Source: Flavobacteriaceae bacterium
GTDB taxonomy: Bacteria > Bacteroidota > Bacteroidia > Flavobacteriales > Flavobacteriaceae
Assembly: GCA_020435885.1 (NCBI GenBank)
Contig: JAGQYU010000040.1
Span: forward strand, 1,484 to 12,983
DNA length: 11,500 bases
Reading direction: 5' to 3'
Shown: piece by piece, positions 1 to 7,258 of the stretch
Layout: each line of letters starts with the position of its first letter
Numbering within the stretch: position 1 is the stretch's first letter
Translations under genes and position numbers: made by a program
The notes under the pieces: model-generated
The model's database searches: none
The model's input: only the letters and a program-made list of their open reading frames with translations
Told to the model about the DNA's origin: nothing

Positions 1-1870
1 TATGCTGGTAACCGAAACACTGCCTATGTGGCTACGCTCTGGGCAAACCAAAACTTTTACGCTAGACAAACTAAAAAGCAATACCTCAACTACATTAAAA
101 AATCATAATTTAACGTTAGAGATAACTTCCAATCCGGCATGGTATGCTGTGCAGGCATTACCATATTTAATTGAATATCCCTATGAGTGCGCCGAGCAGA
201 CCTTCTCAAGATATTATGCCAATGCCTTGGCAAGCCATATTGTGAATTCTAACCCAAGAATTAAGGAGGTATTTGATCAGTGGAAATCTTCTGATGCTTT
301 GTTAAGCAATTTGGAGAAAAATGAAGAATTAAAATCTATGATTATAGAAGAAACTCCTTGGCTTAGAAATGCCCAGTCAGAGACCGAACAGAAAAAACGA
401 ATTGCCCTGTTGTTCGATCTCAATAAAATGAACAGCGAATTAAATTCTGCTATCCGAAAACTGGAGCAGTTACAGATGAACAACGGAGGCTTCCCTTGGT
501 TTAAAGGTAGCAACTATCCTAACCGTTATATTACACAGCACATTACTACCGGATTTGGGCATTTAAATAAACTAAATGTCACTTCGAACGGACGTGAGAA
601 GTCTATAATCCAAAATGCTGTAAGTTTCCTTGATAACGAAATCCTTAATGATTATCAAGAGCTTGAAAAACAGGCCAAGCGTATCCGCGAAAGTGCCAAA
701 ACAAAAACCGAAGGCACTAAACTAGAAGCTAAGTTTTGGACTCAAGACCATACCAGTTATATACAAATACATTATTTATATACGCGTAGTTTTTATGGTG
801 ATGTTAAAATTCCTGCCAAAGCCCAAAAAGCAGTTGACTATTTTACCGAGCAAGCTTATCAATTTTGGCTGAAAAATAATCTCTATACCAAAGGGTTAAT
901 TGCACTTACCGCCCATAGAAATGGTAATAGTCTGTTAGCTGAAAAGATTACAAGATCTTTAAAGGAAAATAGTGTGAACAATGAAGAATTGGGCATGTAT
1001 TGGAAAGAAAACACAGCAAGTTGGTTCTGGTATCAAGCACCTGTTGAAACACAGGCATTGATGATTGAAGTTTTTAGCGAAATAGAAAATGATACCAAAA
1101 CTATCGATGATCTTAAAGTATGGCTGTTAAAAAACAAGCAAACCAATCAATGGCCAACTACCAAAGCTACAGCAGAAGCAGTCTATGCCTTGTTATTACA
1201 AGGAACTGATTGGCTAGAAGTTACCGAGCTAGCGGATGTAGCTATTGGAAACAAAAAAATTGACCCTATGCAGTTGGAAGATACCAAAATAGAAGCTGGA
1301 ACCGGATATTTTAAAACTTCATGGAAAGGTGCGGAAATACAACCGGAAATGGCTTCGGTCACTCTAAAAAAGCAATCAGAAGGAATTGCATGGGGAGCTA
1401 TGTACTGGCAATATTTTGAGGATCTAGATAAAATAACGCCTGCAGAAACACCGCTGAAATTAAAGAAGAAACTATTCCTTAAAAAGAATACCGACAAAGG
1501 CGAAGAACTCTTTGAAATTAATGATAAAACATCGTTAAAATTAGGCGATCTGGTACGTGTTCGCATTGAATTAAAAGTGGATAGAGCTATGGAATTTGTA
1601 CACATGAAAGATATGCGTGCTGCCGGTTTTGAACCTGTAAATGTGCTATCGCAATACAAATGGCAAGACGGATTGGGTTACTACGAAAGCACCAAAGATG
1701 CAGCTACCAATTTCTTTTTTGATTATCTGCCCAAAGGTGTGTATATATTTGAATACAACCTGAGGGTTAACAATAAAGGAGATTTTAGCAATGGTATTAC
1801 CACCATCCAAAGTATGTATGCCCCTGAGTTTAGTAGCCATAGTGAAGGTGTAAGGGTTAAAGTAGATTAA
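1..1870 (+). CDS. Alpha-2-macroglobulin family protein, C-terminal part (5' end outside window)
   Basis: This is the last 622 or so codons of a large bacterial alpha-2-macroglobulin-like protein. Family members are envelope proteins, often 1500-2000 residues, that trap attacking proteases. The reading frame is open to the left edge, so the ATG at position 2 is almost certainly internal. Numbering from that Met, residues 1-55 are the end of the preceding macroglobulin region. The thioester motif CAEQ lies at 63-66 in the context YPYECAEQTFSRYYANALA. It keeps the Cys and Gln needed for the internal thioester (bacterial consensus CxEQ). Residues about 60-430 read as the alpha-helical thioester domain, including the typical WFWYQAPVETQALM stretch near 340-360. 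The rest is the beta-rich C-terminal receptor-binding-like region, ending in VRVKVD. In many bacteria the gene sits beside pbpC (penicillin-binding protein 1C); no pbpC follows here, and the left side cannot be seen. The stop codon TAA is shared with the start of a repeat. The family call is secure; the specific role is inferred. Confidence 0.9.
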   Translation, partial: MLVTETLPMWLRSGQTKTFTLDKLKSNTSTTLKNHNLTLEITSNPAWYAVQALPYLIEYPYECAEQTFSRYYANALASHIVNSNPRIKEVFDQWKSSDALLSNLEKNEELKSMIIEETPWLRNAQSETEQKKRIALLFDLNKMNSELNSAIRKLEQLQMNNGGFPWFKGSNYPNRYITQHITTGFGHLNKLNVTSNGREKSIIQNAVSFLDNEILNDYQELEKQAKRIRESAKTKTEGTKLEAKFWTQDHTSYIQIHYLYTRSFYGDVKIPAKAQKAVDYFTEQAYQFWLKNNLYTKGLIALTAHRNGNSLLAEKITRSLKENSVNNEELGMYWKENTASWFWYQAPVETQALMIEVFSEIENDTKTIDDLKVWLLKNKQTNQWPTTKATAEAVYALLLQGTDWLEVTELADVAIGNKKIDPMQLEDTKIEAGTGYFKTSWKGAEIQPEMASVTLKKQSEGIAWGAMYWQYFEDLDKITPAETPLKLKKKLFLKKNTDKGEELFEINDKTSLKLGDLVRVRIELKVDRAMEFVHMKDMRAAGFEPVNVLSQYKWQDGLGYYESTKDAATNFFFDYLPKGVYIFEYNLRVNNKGDFSNGITTIQSMYAPEFSSHSEGVRVKVD

Positions 1871-2003
1871 CCGTCATTGTGAGGAATAAAATGACGAAGC
1901 AATCTTTTATTTTTTAATTTGAAAGATTGCTAAAGCAATCCCAAATGCTCGGGATGCTTCGCAATGACGATTTCCTGTCATTCCGAACGGATATGAGGAA
2001 TCT
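1866..2003 (+). repeat. Composite palindromic intergenic repeat, copy 1 (module A complete, module B truncated)
   Basis: This is a direct copy of the repeat at 2587-2721, differing by about ten substitutions and a 3-nt length change. Module A (1872-1969) is bounded by CGTCATTGTGA and TCGCAATGACG, which pair with one wobble. It contains the perfect 9-bp inverted repeat GCAATCTTT (1899-1907) / AAAGATTGC (1922-1930) around a 14-nt loop. Module B begins at TGTCATTCCGA (1976) and stops after GAGGAATCT (2003); its second half, present in copy 2, is missing. Thirteen bases after it ends comes the ATG of the next gene. The repeat begins with ATTAACCG, which contains the stop codon of the A2M-like gene. 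No transposase is encoded, so if mobile it would depend on another element. Confidence 0.85.
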
Positions 2004-2015
2004 AAAAAAACATTT

Positions 2016-2591
2016 ATGAAAAAATTAGTGTTCATAATAATTATACTTTTTTTAAACTTCAGTTTTTGCCAATCAACAACTGAAACAAAAAATCTATCTG
2101 AGGCAGCTTTAGAGCTTACCCAACAAAAAGTAATCTATGATCCTCAATATTTTTCAATAAGCTACCCTAATGGAGATGTACCTTCCAATAAAGGCGTATG
2201 TACAGATGTTATTATCAGAGCCTATAGAAAACTTGGCATTGACCTACAAAAGGAAGTACATGAAGATATGAAAGCCAATTTTAGTGAATATCCAAAACTT
2301 TGGAGACTCAAAACAACCGATAAAAATATAGACCATAGAAGAGTTCCTAATTTAATGACCTATTTTAAACGAAAAGGTGATGAAAAATCCATATCTAAAA
2401 ATGCAGATGATTACTTACCAGGAGATATTGTCTGCTGGAATTTAGGAGGAGCTATTACACATATTGGTATTGTGGTTAATAAAAAAACCGATGATGGCAA
2501 AAGGCCTCTAATTGTTCATAATATAGGTGCCGGACAAATACTGGAAGATTGTTTGTTTAAATTTAAAATTATTGGGCACTACAGATATTAA
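2016..2591 (+). CDS. DUF1287 family exported protein (NlpC/P60-like fold, YijF-like)
   Basis: A 191-residue protein with an N-terminal signal sequence (MKK then a hydrophobic run to about residue 17, likely cut after Cys18 before Gln19), so it should act in the periplasm or at the outer membrane. The rest matches the DUF1287 family throughout: YDPQYFSISYPNGDVP (41-56), GVCTDVIIRAYRKLGIDL (60-77), VHEDM, NIDHRRVPNL (104-113), PGDIVCWNL (135-143), HIGIV (149-153), and RPLIVHNIGAG (163-173) before the terminal GHYRY. Cys62, His149 and His168/Asn169 sit where an NlpC/P60-type cysteine peptidase or amidase would place its catalytic residues. The order (Cys in a helix start, PGD, His-x-Gly-Ile) supports that fold, but I know of no proven substrate. 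FSFC at 15-18 is not a good lipobox because Phe precedes the Cys. The start is chosen by the signal peptide. The gene is bracketed by two direct copies of a structured repeat and probably depends on readthrough from the A2M-like gene or on a promoter within copy 1. Confidence 0.9.
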   Translation: MKKLVFIIIILFLNFSFCQSTTETKNLSEAALELTQQKVIYDPQYFSISYPNGDVPSNKGVCTDVIIRAYRKLGIDLQKEVHEDMKANFSEYPKLWRLKTTDKNIDHRRVPNLMTYFKRKGDEKSISKNADDYLPGDIVCWNLGGAITHIGIVVNKKTDDGKRPLIVHNIGAGQILEDCLFKFKIIGHYRY

Positions 2592-2764
2592 CCGTCATTG
2601 CGAGTAACAAAGTGACGAAGCAATCTTTTATTTTTATTGAAAGATTGCCACAGCAATCCCAAATACTTGGGATGATTCGCAATGACGATTTCCTGTCATT
2701 CCGAACGGATGTGAGGAATCTTTTTGTTAGATTTCTCTCCCGACACCTCGGGATCGAAATGACA
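2587..2764 (+). repeat. Composite palindromic intergenic repeat, copy 2 (modules A and B complete); likely bidirectional 3'-end structure
   Basis: This element fills the gap between two convergent genes: it includes the TAA stop of the DUF1287 gene at its left end and ends one base before the dnaE stop codon (2766-2768 on the minus strand). Module A (2593-2687) is bounded by a perfect 11-bp inverted repeat, CGTCATTGCGA / TCGCAATGACG. Inside are GCAATCTTT (2620-2628) / AAAGATTGC (2640-2648) and a small CCCAA/TTGGG hairpin (2658-2671). Module B (2694-2764) is bounded by TGTCATTCCGA and TCGAAATGACA (one mismatch), with inner arms GAGGAATCT / AGATTTCTC and a CCCGA/TCGGG hairpin. The symmetry means the RNA from either strand can fold, so it could stop or protect both converging transcripts. 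That role is inferred; the repeat structure is seen directly. Bases 2587-2721 match copy 1. Confidence 0.85.
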
Positions 2765-2765
2765 A

Positions 2766-5700
2766 TCAATTCAACTTATACAACAACTCGTTGTTCTCTA
2801 ATTCAGTAAGCAATTCTTGCGAAATTTTCACTTTTGCAACCCTGCTAGGCATATGTAATTGCAACTTTTCCTCCACATCATACACTAAAAAGTTCAGGGC
2901 ATCTTTGCCTTTATGATTCCCTACCATATCTTCAATAAAATGTATCTTCTCTTCATTGATATCATTGATATTCAATTGTAATGTCAATTTACTGGCAAAG
3001 GTTTCCAATACATCCTGCAACATCATAATATGATTGAATTGAATTCTGATATCACCTTCCCTCCACCCTGGGCGTACGGACATTTTGACATACAAGAATG
3101 AATTCGGAATTAAAAAATGCTTGAATTTTAAATAATCCTCTCCAAAAATGCGAAATTCATGTGCATCAGAATAATCCTCTATGGTAAAAGCAGCCCAACC
3201 CTTTCCATTTTTAGAAACTCTATGCTCCACATTAGTAATAATACCTCCAATGGAAAGGTCTTTCCCAATCAACTCTTCTTCATTCTTAAAAGCCTCAACA
3301 GGTGCATTACAGAAATATCTCATCTCCACTTTATAATCATCCAATGGGTGGCCGGAAATATACATACCGATAACTTCTTTTTCTTTTGCCAGCTTTTCCA
3401 TGATATTCCACAACTCACAATTGGGTATTTGAGGTTCTTCAAATTGTACATCAGAAGTTTCGCCAAACAAAGAAACTTGTGCCGAATTTGCATTCTCTTG
3501 ATACTTAGCTCCAAAACGGATAGCCCTTTCTATAAAAGTTGTATTCTTATCATCTAATTCAAAATACTGGGCTCTGTGTGTATCTGCGAAAGAATCAAAA
3601 GCGCCCGCCAACACCAAACTGTCAAATGCTTTTTTATTGGCCGATCTCAGATCAACACGTTTAGCAACATCAAAAATAGATCGGTAGTTTCCATTACCTT
3701 TTCGTTCTTCCACAATGGCTTCTACAGCATTTGCACCAACACCTTTTATAGCGCCCATCCCAAAACGGATGGCTCCTTGTTTATTCACAGAAAATTTGTA
3801 GAAAGATTCATTAATGTCTGGCCCTAATACGGGGATTCCGGCACGTTTACATTCATCCATAAAGAAGGATACCTGTTTAATATCATTCATATTATTGGAA
3901 AGTACCGCCGCCATATATTCAGCAGGGTAATGCGCTTTTAAATAGGCCGTTTGGTACGCCACATAAGCATAACAAGTTGAATGCGATTTATTGAATGCAT
4001 ACGCCGCAAAAGCCTCCCAGTCTTTCCAAATTTTTTCCAATATCTCCTCCGGATGACCATTACTTTTCCCTCCTTCAATAAATTTTGGTTTTAGTTTTTC
4101 CAGCAAGGCAAATATTTTTTTACCCATAGCTTTACGGAGTACATCTGCCTCACCTTTGGTAAAACCTGCCAGTTTTTGTGACAACAACATTACCTGCTCT
4201 TGATACACCGTAACCCCATACGTTTCTTTCAAATATTCTTCCATTTCCGGAAGGTCATATTCAATAGCTTCAATACCATGCTTTCGCTGAATGAACAACG
4301 GTATGTATTCCATAGGCCCCGGACGATACAGCGCATTCATAGCGATAAGATCTGCAAACTCTGTCGGCTTCAACGCCTTCATATGTTTTTGCATTCCGAG
4401 AGATTCGTACTGGAAAATACCTACCGTTTCACCTCGTTGAAAAAGTTCATATGTCTTTTCATCGTCAAGCGGAAATGTATCAGGATTCAATTCTTTTCCA
4501 TGAAGTGCTTTTACAATTTTGCATGTATCTTTTATCAGCGTTAAGGTCTTTAACCCTAAAAAGTCCATTTTTAACAGACCCGCATCCTCAACCACATAGT
4601 TATCGAACTGGGTAACAAAAAGATCGGAATCTTTGGCTGTTGCCACGGGAATAAGATTGGTAATATCCTCAGGAGTAATGATAACACCACAAGCATGTGT
4701 GCCTGTATTTCGGATAGAACCTTCCAATGCCAAGGCTTGTCTAATAGTCTGAGCCTCAGTATCTTCGCCTTCAGCAAGATTGCGAAGTTCGTTTACACGA
4801 AGAATATCCTCTTTACGGAGTTCTTCTATTTTAGAGATACTTTTTTCATCTTCTCCAAAAATAGTAGCCAACGATGTGTTAGGCACTAATTTGGCAATTC
4901 TATCTGCATCAGGTAAGGGCAAATCTAACACTCTGGCCGTGTCTCGGATAGAAGATTTTGCAGCCATTGTACCATACGTAATGATCTGCGCCACCTGATT
5001 TGAGCCATATTTATTAATTACATAATCGATTACCTTTTGGCGACCCTCGTCATCAAAATCAATATCAATATCGGGTAACGACACACGATCAGGGTTCAAA
5101 AACCGCTCAAAAAGGAGATCATATTCAATCGGGTCTATATTGGTAATTCCCAAACAATAGGCCACCGCAGAACCCGCTGCAGAACCTCGGCCTGGGCCTA
5201 CAGAAACCCCCATCTTACGAGCTTCAGCAATAAAGTCTTGAACAATCAAAAAATACCCCGGATAGCCTGTATTTTCGATAACTTCCAGCTCAAAATCTAA
5301 CCGTTCTTTAGTTTCCGTATTGATTTCTTTGTAGCGTTTTTTTGCACCTTCATAGGTTAAATACCTCAGGTAGGCATTTTCGCCACGCTTACCTCCATCT
5401 TCGGTATCTTTTTCATCAATAAACTCTTTAGGAATAGCAAATTTTGGAAGCAACACGTCTCGTTGCAACGAATAGGCTTCAACCTTATCTACAATTTCCT
5501 GAATGTTAATGATAGCCTCCGGAATGTTTTTGAACAACTGCTTCATCTCATCCTGAGACTTGAAGTAATACTCATCATTAGGCAATCCGTATCTAAAACC
5601 TCTTCCTCTACCCTTTGGAGTGGCTAGCTTTTCACCATCTTTAACACATAAAAGAATGTCATGAGATTCCGCATCATCCTTTTTGATGTAGTAGGTATTG

Positions 5701-7073
5701 TTTGTAGCAACTACCTTTACCCCATGCTTCTTTGAAAACTGTAGTAAGACTTCATTGATGTGCTGTTCATTTTCTTGTTGGTGATCATTCAGTTCCAAAT
5801 AAAAATCATCACTAAAAGTTTCTTTCCACCAAATTAGTGCTTCTTCTGCCTGTTTTTCTCCTACATTAAGGATTAAGTTGGGTATCTCACCGTATATATT
5901 TCCGCTTAAAGCGATAATGTCTTCTTTGTATTTTTCCAGTACAATTTTATCAATTCGAGGCACATAATAAAAACCATCTATATAAGCTATGGAGGCCATT
6001 TTAGCCAGATTATGATACCCTCTTTTGTTCTTCGCTAAAAGCACAATCTGATAGCCGTTATCCTTTACAGATTTATTGGTATGATCTTGGCAGATATTGA
6101 ATTCGCAACCAACAATAGGTTTGATTACTTCTTCATCTTTATTATATTTCAGGGCTTCTTTCACAAAGGAAAAAGCACCCATCATATTACCGTTATCAGT
6201 TAGTGCAACAGCCGGCATTTGGTTATCTACAGCAGATTTTACCAGTTTTGCAACATCAGAAGTAGATTGTAAGATAGAAAACTGCGAATGGTTATGTAAA
6301 TGTGAAAAATTACAGTGATCTAAATCTTTATCTTGATACTTTTCAGCACCTTTTAGAACATCATCAGAAGTTTCTTTGAGTTTAGCACTTTCTTTTTTAA
6401 GGTTGATGTGTTTGAGCCCAATTAACTCAATCTCCTGAGGATTCTCAGCGTTGAATTTTTCAAAATAATCGGGGGTTACATCTAGCTCCTCTTTGGTAAA
6501 AACCTGCTTTCTGATAAGCTCAAAGAAACAGCGTGTAGTTGCCTCCACATCAGCAGTAGCATTGTGGGCTTCTTCAAAACGTTCCTCAAACAAAAACTCA
6601 TGTAGTTCGGTTAATGTCGGCAATTTATATTTACCACCTCTACCCCCGGGAATCTTACACAATTCAGCTGTGGTTTCTGTACAAGTATCCAATACAGGTA
6701 GATCGTTTAGTTTTGTTCCAACACCTTTTCTGTAGAACTCACTTCCCATGATCTTAAGGTCAAAATCTACATTTTGTCCTACTACATAATCCGTTTTATC
6801 CAGCGTTTCATTAAACAGTTGTAAAACTGTTTCCAATCGCTCACCCTTTTTCTCTGCTAACTGGGTAGAAATACCATGTATCTGCTCGGCATCATAAGGG
6901 ATATTATATCCTTCCGGAATAATAAGAAAATCTTTATGTTCCAACAACTCGCCATACTTGCCGTGTAATTGCCATGCTATCTGAACACACCTTGGCCAGT
7001 TATCAGTATCACTGACAGGGGCATTGTAATTACGTGGCAATCCGGTAGTTTCGGTGTCAAAAATTAAGTACAT
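2766..7073 (-). CDS. dnaE: DNA polymerase III subunit alpha with fused N-terminal DnaQ-type 3'-5' exonuclease
   Basis: This is the catalytic subunit of the chromosomal replicase, 1435 residues against about 1160 in E. coli; the extra length is an N-terminal proofreading domain. Residues 1-190 are a DEDDh exonuclease: ExoI DTETTGL (6-12), ExoII NVDFD (101-105), ExoIII HNATAD (170-175). A linker leads to the PHP domain (about 255-470), which starts HLHNHSQFS but lacks several metal ligands. The polymerase core has GPGRGSAAGSAVAYCLGIT (627-645), PDIDIDFDD (667-675) with catalytic Asp670/Asp672 and the third Asp at 837 in KMDFLGL, then YRPGPMEYIP, YQEQVM and FNKSHSTCYAYVAYQTAY. A helix-hairpin-helix (about 1103-1124), a sliding-clamp-binding peptide QVSLF (1199-1203) and an OB fold (about 1273-1350) follow, ending in a short C-terminal domain. 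All key exonuclease and polymerase residues are present. The start at 7073 places the ExoI motif at residue 6, as expected. The gene converges on the DUF1287 gene and diverges from the LolA-like gene. Confidence 0.97.
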   Translation of the reverse strand: MYLIFDTETTGLPRNYNAPVSDTDNWPRCVQIAWQLHGKYGELLEHKDFLIIPEGYNIPYDAEQIHGISTQLAEKKGERLETVLQLFNETLDKTDYVVGQNVDFDLKIMGSEFYRKGVGTKLNDLPVLDTCTETTAELCKIPGGRGGKYKLPTLTELHEFLFEERFEEAHNATADVEATTRCFFELIRKQVFTKEELDVTPDYFEKFNAENPQEIELIGLKHINLKKESAKLKETSDDVLKGAEKYQDKDLDHCNFSHLHNHSQFSILQSTSDVAKLVKSAVDNQMPAVALTDNGNMMGAFSFVKEALKYNKDEEVIKPIVGCEFNICQDHTNKSVKDNGYQIVLLAKNKRGYHNLAKMASIAYIDGFYYVPRIDKIVLEKYKEDIIALSGNIYGEIPNLILNVGEKQAEEALIWWKETFSDDFYLELNDHQQENEQHINEVLLQFSKKHGVKVVATNNTYYIKKDDAESHDILLCVKDGEKLATPKGRGRGFRYGLPNDEYYFKSQDEMKQLFKNIPEAIINIQEIVDKVEAYSLQRDVLLPKFAIPKEFIDEKDTEDGGKRGENAYLRYLTYEGAKKRYKEINTETKERLDFELEVIENTGYPGYFLIVQDFIAEARKMGVSVGPGRGSAAGSAVAYCLGITNIDPIEYDLLFERFLNPDRVSLPDIDIDFDDEGRQKVIDYVINKYGSNQVAQIITYGTMAAKSSIRDTARVLDLPLPDADRIAKLVPNTSLATIFGEDEKSISKIEELRKEDILRVNELRNLAEGEDTEAQTIRQALALEGSIRNTGTHACGVIITPEDITNLIPVATAKDSDLFVTQFDNYVVEDAGLLKMDFLGLKTLTLIKDTCKIVKALHGKELNPDTFPLDDEKTYELFQRGETVGIFQYESLGMQKHMKALKPTEFADLIAMNALYRPGPMEYIPLFIQRKHGIEAIEYDLPEMEEYLKETYGVTVYQEQVMLLSQKLAGFTKGEADVLRKAMGKKIFALLEKLKPKFIEGGKSNGHPEEILEKIWKDWEAFAAYAFNKSHSTCYAYVAYQTAYLKAHYPAEYMAAVLSNNMNDIKQVSFFMDECKRAGIPVLGPDINESFYKFSVNKQGAIRFGMGAIKGVGANAVEAIVEERKGNGNYRSIFDVAKRVDLRSANKKAFDSLVLAGAFDSFADTHRAQYFELDDKNTTFIERAIRFGAKYQENANSAQVSLFGETSDVQFEEPQIPNCELWNIMEKLAKEKEVIGMYISGHPLDDYKVEMRYFCNAPVEAFKNEEELIGKDLSIGGIITNVEHRVSKNGKGWAAFTIEDYSDAHEFRIFGEDYLKFKHFLIPNSFLYVKMSVRPGWREGDIRIQFNHIMMLQDVLETFASKLTLQLNINDINEEKIHFIEDMVGNHKGKDALNFLVYDVEEKLQLHMPSRVAKVKISQELLTELENNELLYKLN

Positions 7074-7258
7074 GAAATAGTAAGATTATCTTTAAACTTT
7101 TTGGAAGTCTAAAAATAGGGATTTCAATAATTCTTTCTTCAATTCAAATAGTTATATTTATTAACATTATATTTTTTAACTTTAAGTTTCGTATTGTTTG
7201 TAACATATTTTATAACTATACAACTAATATTCAAATTCTTAATATTTAAACTTTAATT
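7074..7258. other. Divergent A+T-rich intergenic region between dnaE and the LolA-like gene
   Basis: Both flanking genes start here, so it should hold two promoters. On the minus strand, TATTTTTA (plus-strand 7110-7117) resembles the Bacteroidota -7 element TAnnTTTG. It has a TTG 22 bases upstream (plus-strand CAA at 7140-7142) and lies 36 bases before the dnaE ATG; this is a weak match. On the plus strand only partial matches are visible (for example TAACTTTA and TAAGTTTC near 7177-7190), none with a clear -33 TTG. No Shine-Dalgarno sequence precedes either start, and the A-rich leaders are typical of the phylum. I see no hairpin, tRNA or small ORF worth calling. Confidence 0.4.

Noticed and set aside
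1183..1840. Minus-strand ORFs of 158 and 64 codons under the A2M-like gene
   Set aside because: They are antisense to a clearly coding C-terminal domain, have Ser/Phe-rich translations, and have no recognisable family.
2016..2075. Possible lipoprotein signal in the DUF1287 protein (Cys18)
   Set aside because: The residues before the Cys are Phe-Ser-Phe, which do not fit a lipobox that needs a small residue at -1. Signal peptidase I cleavage is likelier.
1866..2764. Insertion sequence or CRISPR array as an explanation for the repeats
   Set aside because: There is no transposase. There are only two copies, 721 bases apart with a gene between, and no regular spacers.
2569..2809. Short ORFs on both strands (65-66 codons) across the second repeat
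   Set aside because: They are translations of the palindromic repeat and overlap the ends of the DUF1287 and dnaE genes. They have no domain, signal or independent context.
3159..6735. Many 60-130 codon ORFs in other frames within dnaE
   Set aside because: The dnaE frame is continuous and carries all family motifs; the others have low-complexity, Ser/Phe-rich composition typical of antisense shadows.
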